NCBI GenBank assembly: GCA_947474205.1
Contig: CANJIC010000067.1
Location: 1 to 9,213 of the forward strand
Reading direction: 5' to 3'
DNA: 9,213 bases
Origin: Planctomycetaceae bacterium
Lineage (GTDB): Bacteria > Planctomycetota > Phycisphaerae > Phycisphaerales > SM1A02
Shown in pieces: positions 4,611-9,213 of this stretch (position 1 is its first letter; each line of letters begins with the position of its first letter). The notes below the pieces were generated by a model. The model saw only the letters and a program-made list of their open reading frames with translations, searched no databases and had not been told where the DNA came from. Both the position numbers and the translations under genes were made by a program.

Positions 4611-5900
4611 TTATTGCGCGGGAAGTATTCGCCCGCGGCATTCACCCAAGCCAATGCGCGGAAGATTGCCTTTGGCGGGCAGCCAGCCACGAATAATAAT
4701 TTCATCGCCGTCATCAATGAATTTTCGGCTGCTTCCATCGGGCAATTGCAGTGGTTCCGTTCCACGCCATGTGCGCTCCAGCATGCTGCCGCGACTGTCT
4801 GGCGTTGTGCCGCTGACCGTTCCGCTACCCATTAAATCACCCGCGTTCATGGGGCAACCCGTGGATGTGTGGTGCGCCAACATTTGTGAAAGCGTCCAGT
4901 ACATGTCGCGGTAGGAACCGCGGCTGATTTCAAACGGCGCGATATTTTTCTCACGCATGGAGGGGCTCACAATAGACACCGACAATTGCAAATCAAATGT
5001 GAAGTCGTCTTTCCACACCAAGTACGGCAAGTTCGCGGGCGCGTCGGCCTCACGAACGGGGCCGCGTTCAAACCACGGCTCAATGGCGTCAAGCGTGACA
5101 ATCCACGGCGACACTGTGCTGGCAAAATTCTTGGCGTTGAATGGACCAAGCGGTTGGTACTCCCACTTCTGCACATCGCGCGCGCTCCAATCATTGAGCA
5201 AGCACACGCCGAACAAATGCGCGCGCGAATGTGCAATGTCAATGCGCTCACCCATGGCGTTGCCCTTGCCCACATACACGCCGACTTCAAGTTCATAATC
5301 TAGAAGGCGCACCGCTCCAAATGTTGGCGGACCATCGTCGGTAGCGGAAGTTTGACCCATGGGTCGGCGAACATCAACACCACTGACAACAATGGAACTG
5401 CCTCGACCGTGATATCCAACCGGCAAGTGGCGCCAATTTGGAAGCAGCGGATTGTCGGGGCGGAACATTTTTCCAACATTGGTGGCGTGGTGAATACTGG
5501 CGTAAAAGTCGGTGTAATCGCCAATTTTTGCGGGCAACATCATGGCCACGTTCTTGGCGGGCACAACAATGTCGGCAACTTTGTTGTGATCCTGCAAGGC
5601 GCGTTCTTCGCTGGACAACAGCTTTGTAATTTCCGCGCGCGCAGCTTTCCATGCGGCATTTCCCAAGTTCATGAATTCGTTCAGCGAATGGCAACGCAGC
5701 GCAGCTTGAACACTTGGGGCAAGAGTCGCAAGAAATCCATGGCCAAGCGCCTCATGCACATCAAGCACATGATCGCCTATGGCAACGCCAATGCGAGCGC
5801 CGCCCGCGCGGTCCGCGCGCGTGAAACAACCCCAAGGCAAATTCGCCAACGGGAAATCGCACTCCGATGCTTGCGCCGACGCAACCCAACTTGATTTCAT
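4611..5900 (-). CDS. fahA: Fumarylacetoacetase (fumarylacetoacetate hydrolase)
   Basis: This 429-residue cytoplasmic enzyme cleaves 4-fumarylacetoacetate to fumarate and acetoacetate, the last step of the homogentisate route. The N-terminal SH3-like FAH domain (FPLANLPWGCF at 16-26) is followed by the catalytic domain. The active-site residues known from the mammalian enzyme are all present: DYTDFYASIHHATNVG with metal ligand Asp131 and catalytic His138, YELEVG with Glu203 and Glu205, NDWSARDVQKWEYQPLGPF with Asp237, Lys257, and GSGTVSG with Thr361. Its length is close to the human protein (419). The frame extends upstream to 5969, but ATG 5900 fits the family start and overlaps the stop of the preceding gene as ATGA. 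It is therefore translationally coupled to that gene. Confidence 0.96.
   Translation of the reverse strand: MKSSWVASAQASECDFPLANLPWGCFTRADRAGGARIGVAIGDHVLDVHEALGHGFLATLAPSVQAALRCHSLNEFMNLGNAAWKAARAEITKLLSSEERALQDHNKVADIVVPAKNVAMMLPAKIGDYTDFYASIHHATNVGKMFRPDNPLLPNWRHLPVGYHGRGSSIVVSGVDVRRPMGQTSATDDGPPTFGAVRLLDYELEVGVYVGKGNAMGERIDIAHSRAHLFGVCLLNDWSARDVQKWEYQPLGPFNAKNFASTVSPWIVTLDAIEPWFERGPVREADAPANLPYLVWKDDFTFDLQLSVSIVSPSMREKNIAPFEISRGSYRDMYWTLSQMLAHHTSTGCPMNAGDLMGSGTVSGTTPDSRGSMLERTWRGTEPLQLPDGSSRKFIDDGDEIIIRGWLPAKGNLPRIGLGECRGRILPAQ
5897..5900 (-). other. ATGA stop/start overlap coupling the unknown gene to fahA
   Basis: On the minus strand the bases from 5900 to 5897 read ATGA. TGA (5899-5897) ends the upstream gene and ATG (5900-5898) starts fahA. 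A terminating ribosome can restart in place, so the two proteins are expected to be made together. Confidence 0.85.
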
Positions 5901-6868
5901 GAAGCCGTCTCCCCAAGACGAATTAAACCCAGTCGATTCAGATCGGCGACTGGCTCGTCGAAAGAGCAACTGCCAAACGAGCGGATGAATTTCTTGCGCG
6001 CATCCATGATTTGTTTAATCGTCAAGCGATAGTCCTTGTATTTCAAACCTTCGGCGGTGAAGACAAATTGTTTTTCATCGCTCTCGCACAGAACCTTGAC
6101 CAACTTCTCGCCCTTGGCCAAATCATGAAACGCCAAACACGCGCCAACGAACACGTTGAAGAAACCAAATTGCTCGCAGCCCAAGGTTGTGGACATGTTG
6201 CGCGCTGGATGATGCAAGCCCGCCGTCGCCTTGAAGAGCGCCTTTGTCGCTGCGGCAGCTTCAATGAAAACAGCCAGCGCTTCCGCTGTTGGATGCGCAT
6301 TTGCTGTCATTCCACCCGTGCGAATTTTGGCGCCAACGTCATACCCCCCAAGCGCCGCGATCATGCCGCGCGGATCCTTGTCCCAAGGAATTTCCACCCA
6401 CGCTTCGTACTCGTCGGGGATTAATTCAATCAACTCGGAAATCATTTCGCTATCGGTTGCTTTTGTTTCAATGGCCTCGATATGAACTGGCGTTCCGCCC
6501 TTCTTTTTGTAGAAGGTGTTGAACTCGTCGATTTGCTCAAGGTCGCGCTCAAGTTCTGGATCATCAAGCGAAGAGACAAGCGCAGTCACGCGCCACATTT
6601 GATCGTTGTTGTCCGTGGTTGACTTGGGCCACAGCGGCGCGGCGAATTTTTCAAACTCGGAAAGTCGCTTGGCGGGAATCACAATGCGCGACAGCAACCA
6701 GCGCTCGGGAGTCTCGCGGTGCTTGGCGAACATCTCAACCGTTTTCTCCATGGAGTACGAGGCGGGCGGAAATAAACCCGCGTAGTCAATGGAACCTTCA
6801 AGCAATCGTGTAAGACCAATCATGTGGCGAAGAGTACGGGGAAATGTAATTTGATGCGAATTTTTCAT
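5897..6868 (-). CDS. Conserved protein of unknown function coupled to fahA
   Basis: This 323-residue soluble protein has no signal peptide or membrane segment. I do not recognise a named family, though the motifs look strongly conserved: DYAGLFPPA (28-36), WVEIPWD (157-163), GAKIRTGG (179-186), FKATAGLHHP (212-221), GFFNVF (235-240) and FGSCSFDEPVADL (298-310). The alternation of helices with short strands ending in Gly-rich or charged motifs suggests a beta/alpha barrel. Lys181/Arg183 and Lys213/His219/His220 would then lie at strand ends, where active sites of such folds sit. These are inferences. ATGA overlap with fahA (5900-5897) argues for joint expression and a shared pathway. A second ATG at 6823 (MIGLTRLLEGSIDYAG) could be the true start. 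A 34-bp gap separates it from the divergent ACT gene. Confidence 0.85.
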   Translation of the reverse strand: MKNSHQITFPRTLRHMIGLTRLLEGSIDYAGLFPPASYSMEKTVEMFAKHRETPERWLLSRIVIPAKRLSEFEKFAAPLWPKSTTDNNDQMWRVTALVSSLDDPELERDLEQIDEFNTFYKKKGGTPVHIEAIETKATDSEMISELIELIPDEYEAWVEIPWDKDPRGMIAALGGYDVGAKIRTGGMTANAHPTAEALAVFIEAAAATKALFKATAGLHHPARNMSTTLGCEQFGFFNVFVGACLAFHDLAKGEKLVKVLCESDEKQFVFTAEGLKYKDYRLTIKQIMDARKKFIRSFGSCSFDEPVADLNRLGLIRLGETAS

Positions 6869-6890
6869 GCGTCTAATCGCCTCATATCGC

Positions 6891-6896
6891 TACTAT
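6891..6896 (+). promoter_or_regulatory. Possible -10 box directly before the ACT-domain gene
   Basis: TACTAT, a 5/6 match to TATAAT, ends 6 nt before ATG 6903, which would make the transcript leaderless. I find no good -35 at 16-18 nt upstream. The whole divergent gap is only 34 bp. Confidence 0.22.
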
Positions 6897-6902
6897 TAAG
6901 CC

Positions 6903-7310
6903 ATGATTGAATGGACACGCGTGACCGATTTTGTTTTGCGTTTATCACACAGGCCGGGCGAACTGGCTCGTCTGCTCACCCAAATGCGCGAGGCGGATGT
7001 GGAAATTGTGGGAATGTGGGGACCCGTGATTGGCCGCGCATCGGTGGGATTTCATTTCATTGCGCAAAGCGCTGATCAATTTCGATCCTTCGCAAGCGAC
7101 GCCGAAATTCCGATCACGGAAATCATCGCGTTTCTGATCAATGACACAAACACGGGCGGAAGTTTCTCGGCTCGGTTGGACTCGATCGCTGGCGCCGGAA
7201 TTAATATTGAAACTATTCAAAGTCTCACAATCGATGGCTCATTATCTGCGGTGATTTGGGTGAATGAAAGCGACGAAGCGCGCTTGATTGAAATTCTAAG
7301 TAAATCGTAA
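6903..7310 (+). CDS. Tandem ACT-domain protein
   Basis: This 135-residue soluble protein is made of two ACT domains and nothing else. The first covers about residues 8-65 (DFVLRLSHRPGELARLLTQM at 9-28, then VEIVGMWG). The second covers about 74-133 (FLINDTNTGGSFSARL, AGAGINIETIQSL, SAVIWVNESDEARLIEIL). The RPGELARLL and GAGINIETI segments are the usual helix-start and strand-2 positions where ACT pairs bind small ligands, often amino acids, at their interface. No catalytic domain is attached, so a regulatory or ligand-sensing role is the family expectation. It is divergent from the unknown-fahA pair with 34 bp between starts, which makes tyrosine or phenylalanine a reasonable candidate ligand; that is only inference. 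There is no evident ribosome-binding site. Confidence 0.85.
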   Translation: MIEWTRVTDFVLRLSHRPGELARLLTQMREADVEIVGMWGPVIGRASVGFHFIAQSADQFRSFASDAEIPITEIIAFLINDTNTGGSFSARLDSIAGAGINIETIQSLTIDGSLSAVIWVNESDEARLIEILSKS

Positions 7311-7316
7311 ATCGTT

Positions 7317-7333
7317 TTTCGGGGCGCACGAAA
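7317..7333. terminator. Weak hairpin between convergent ACT and hemW genes
   Basis: TTTCG (7317-7321) pairs with CGAAA (7329-7333) over a 7-nt loop. The 63-bp convergent gap holds nothing stronger. Five base pairs, mostly A-T, make this a marginal call. Confidence 0.15.
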
Positions 7334-7373
7334 TTGGCGACACGCAATCCAGAACAGTGACGCGCTAGTTTGT

Positions 7374-8561
7374 TCACAACAACGCAATGGCCACTTCGCT
7401 GGCCAACATGCGGCCACGCGCGGTCAAGCGCAGGCGCGCATCCACTTGCTCAAGCAAACCATCGGCGCTGAATTTGGCGATGGCAATTCGCCGCACGGTT
7501 GCGCGCGCGCCCTTGGACAGCAATTCCTGCACGCGCTCGCTCGCCATTCCATCAATCAAGCGCAAGCCCATCATGAATGTTTCGCCAACTTGGCCATCAA
7601 CATCAAGTCGCTCCACATCTTGAACGGGCGCAAAGCCGCTGGTCTCTAGCCAATCCGAAAGCCGCGGCACATTGCGCCAACGCAGTCCATCCACATGGCC
7701 GCTTGCCGCTGGTCCCGCGGCGAACCAATTGCAATTGTTCCAATACAAAATATTGTGCTGACATTCATGACCCGGCTTGGCCCAATTTGAAATTTCATAA
7801 TGTTCGTAGCCCGCATCGCCCAACATGCGCGCCGCAAGTTCATGCATTTCCACTTCTAAATCCTCGCCAATCGCCTTGATTTCACCGCGTTGATGGCGCA
7901 CGCCAAGCGGCGTGTTGGATTCATACATCAATCCATAACACGACATGTGCTCGGGGTTCAACTCCAACGTGGCCGCAAGATCGCGCCGCCACAAATCAAT
8001 CGTGGCGCCGGGCACGGCGTAAATTAAATCCAAATTGATGGCTTTGATACCCGCTTGGCGCAAGCGACCCACGGCGCGTCCAACCGAGGCTGGATCATGC
8101 GTGCGCTCCAACGCCGCGAGCAATTCTGGTTGGAAACTTTGCGCGCCCAGCGAAACACGCGTGACACAATGTTTGGCCAACACCGCGGCAATCTCTTCGC
8201 TGACCGTTTCAGGATTCGCCTCCACGGTCCACTCTGCGCCAGCGCGCCACTTCAACAGGCCGCGAATGGCCGACAACATTCGATCAAGCAACTCAGGTCG
8301 CAACATGGTTGGAGTACCGCCGCCAACAAAAAGCGTTTGCAACTCACCACGCTGCACGCGCGCCCATTGCTGCAATTCATTTTCCATGCGCTCCACAAAA
8401 ATTTCCTGGCGATCTTGCGCATCGACAAAAGAATAAAAATCACAGTAATGACATTTGTGGCGGCAAAATGGAACGTGCACATACATGCCGTCGCCACGCG
8501 CGCCGTCGGCTGGCAACTGGGCGCCTAATTCCACGGGCAACGCCGCGTTGGTGGGAGCCAT
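7374..8561 (-). CDS. hemW: HemW-type radical SAM heme chaperone (HemN-like)
   Basis: From ATG 8561 this is a 395-residue cytoplasmic protein. The radical SAM site is CRHKCHYCDF with Cys33, Cys37 and Cys40 for a [4Fe-4S] cluster. It lacks the fourth Cys right after the cluster motif that marks coproporphyrinogen dehydrogenase HemN. Further family marks are FVGGGTPT (78-85), VEANPE (113-118), LGAQSF (138-143), DLIYAVPG (178-185), HYEISN (254-259) and CQHNILYW (267-274), followed by the C-terminal HemN-type domain (GETFMMGLRLIDG). HemW binds heme and delivers it to target proteins; many such genes are misnamed as oxygen-independent coproporphyrinogen oxidase. The frame runs on to TTG 8636 and contains GTG codons, so the start is not certain. 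There is no clear ribosome-binding site. Confidence 0.9.
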   Translation of the reverse strand: MAPTNAALPVELGAQLPADGARGDGMYVHVPFCRHKCHYCDFYSFVDAQDRQEIFVERMENELQQWARVQRGELQTLFVGGGTPTMLRPELLDRMLSAIRGLLKWRAGAEWTVEANPETVSEEIAAVLAKHCVTRVSLGAQSFQPELLAALERTHDPASVGRAVGRLRQAGIKAINLDLIYAVPGATIDLWRRDLAATLELNPEHMSCYGLMYESNTPLGVRHQRGEIKAIGEDLEVEMHELAARMLGDAGYEHYEISNWAKPGHECQHNILYWNNCNWFAAGPAASGHVDGLRWRNVPRLSDWLETSGFAPVQDVERLDVDGQVGETFMMGLRLIDGMASERVQELLSKGARATVRRIAIAKFSADGLLEQVDARLRLTARGRMLASEVAIALL

Positions 8562-8782
8562 GGGTAACGATGTTGTGGCGGCTGTAACTTTCACAATGCG
8601 CACAATAGACGCTTGGGTGGAAATGACGAATTGCAAAAATCATGATCACGGCGTGCTGACATAGAATCTCAATCGCGCGGGAAAATGCTCCAAGAATGAA
8701 AGTCCGTATTTGAATCTGCCGTATCTAATAAACAGCCGCATTTTGCCTGCAATAACGCTACAAATCGCCAAGCCCATCCCGT

Positions 8783-8786
8783 AGGA
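8783..8786 (+). promoter_or_regulatory. Ribosome-binding site fixing the purA GTG start
   Basis: AGGA lies 7 nt before GTG 8794. An in-frame TAG at 8782-8784 rules out any earlier start. This is one of the few good Shine-Dalgarno sites in the window. Confidence 0.65.
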
Positions 8787-8793
8787 TCACACC

Positions 8794-9213
8794 GTGAAAG
8801 AAATTAAAAATACAGCCGTTGTGGGTTTGCAATGGGGCGACGAAGGCAAGGGCAAGATTGTCGACCTGCTGACTTCGCAACACGATGTGATTGTGCGCTA
8901 CAACGGCGGCGCCAACGCCGGCCACAGCGTGGTGGTGGACAAGGAACGCTACGCGCTGCATCTGGTGCCCAGCGGAATTTTGCACGCGGACAAATCATGC
9001 GTGATTGGCAACGGCGTGGTGGTTGATCCAGAAAAATTGCTGGAGGAAATTGACGGCCTGCGCAAGCGCGGCGTGCGCGTGGCGGACAATTTGCAAGTCA
9101 GCGATCGCGCGCACGCGGTGCTTCCGTATCACAAGGAGCAAGACGCGGCGCTTGAGGAATATCTCGCCAGCGTCACCGAGCACGACGCGGGAAGTTTGGC
9201 CATTGGAACAACT
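8794..9213 (+). CDS. purA: Adenylosuccinate synthetase, N-terminal 140 residues (runs off the right edge)
   Basis: PurA joins IMP and aspartate using GTP to give adenylosuccinate, the first committed step from IMP to AMP. The frame is open from GTG 8794 to the edge. It shows the signature [11 protein letters not shown] (11-21) with the catalytic Asp16, [12 protein letters not shown] (34-45) with the catalytic His44, HLVPSGIL (56-63), GNGVVVDP (72-79), [15 protein letters not shown] (103-117) and finally IGTT at the IMP-binding region. Thr is usual after the NAGH motif; here it is Ser45, a conservative change. At least two thirds of the protein lies beyond the window. The 232-bp spacer upstream, shared with divergent hemW, shows no convincing promoter. 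Confidence 0.95.
   Translation, partial: MKEIKNTAVVGLQWGDEGKGKIVDLLTSQHDVIVRYNGGANAGHSVVVDKERYALHLVPSGILHADKSCVIGNGVVVDPEKLLEEIDGLRKRGVRVADNLQVSDRAHAVLPYHKEQDAALEEYLASVTEHDAGSLAIGTT

Noticed and set aside
8486..8486. Short HemW start at MYVHVPFC
   Set aside because: It would place the cluster Cys at residue 8, which is possible, but the preceding residues from ATG 8561 fit a usual short N-terminal extension; the start remains uncertain.
8696..8732. Promoter for purA built from TATCTA/TAATAA near 8722-8731
   Set aside because: No acceptable -35 lies 16-18 nt upstream; the AT-rich hexamers alone are not enough.
1..9213. Mobile element, phage, CRISPR or defence genes
   Set aside because: No transposase, integrase, terminal inverted repeats with target duplications, repeat-spacer arrays or nuclease/toxin motifs were found; the larger genes are metabolic, RNA-modifying or envelope genes.

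Overview
The window looks like chromosomal DNA from a planctomycete, most likely class Phycisphaerae. The main clue is at the left end. A small secreted protein (464-904) pairs a GGGGSSSGG...GTIGQ...SGG module with two dockerin/EF-hand-like loops ending in DLGxxLxxWG, a form typical of that class. Next to it, in divergent orientation, is a secreted protein whose N-terminus carries the GTAFSYQGQLRxNGxAANG motif. The other genes are ordinary chromosomal genes. I see no rRNA, tRNA, CRISPR array, transposase or phage gene.

Layout. 1-904: two divergent exported-protein genes around an AT-rich spacer with two facing promoter-like elements. 1008-2485: two minus-strand genes, a DUF3313-type lipoprotein and an RluA-family pseudouridine synthase. 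2538-4479: plus-strand homogentisate 1,2-dioxygenase (hmgA) followed by a membrane-anchored DUF192 protein. Two very small open frames overlap the gene ends here (3791-3922 and 4476-4604), and short direct repeats fill both spacers. 4611-6868: a minus-strand pair, fumarylacetoacetase (fahA) preceded by an uncharacterised 323-residue protein whose stop overlaps the fahA start as ATGA. 6903-7310: a divergent tandem-ACT protein. 7374-8561: hemW on the minus strand. 8794 to the right edge: the start of purA.

The functional core is the end of tyrosine/phenylalanine degradation. HmgA opens the homogentisate ring to maleylacetoacetate. FahA splits fumarylacetoacetate into fumarate and acetoacetate. 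The isomerase normally between them (glutathione S-transferase-like MaiA) is not in the window, nor is 4-hydroxyphenylpyruvate dioxygenase. The unknown protein translationally coupled to fahA therefore probably works with this pathway, and the adjacent ACT-domain protein could be an amino-acid sensor. Both are inferences from position.

The best leads are the fahA-coupled unknown family, the phased TTCAA repeats and tiny open frames around the DUF192 gene, and the facing promoter elements between the two exported-protein genes. No wholly new system is demonstrated.
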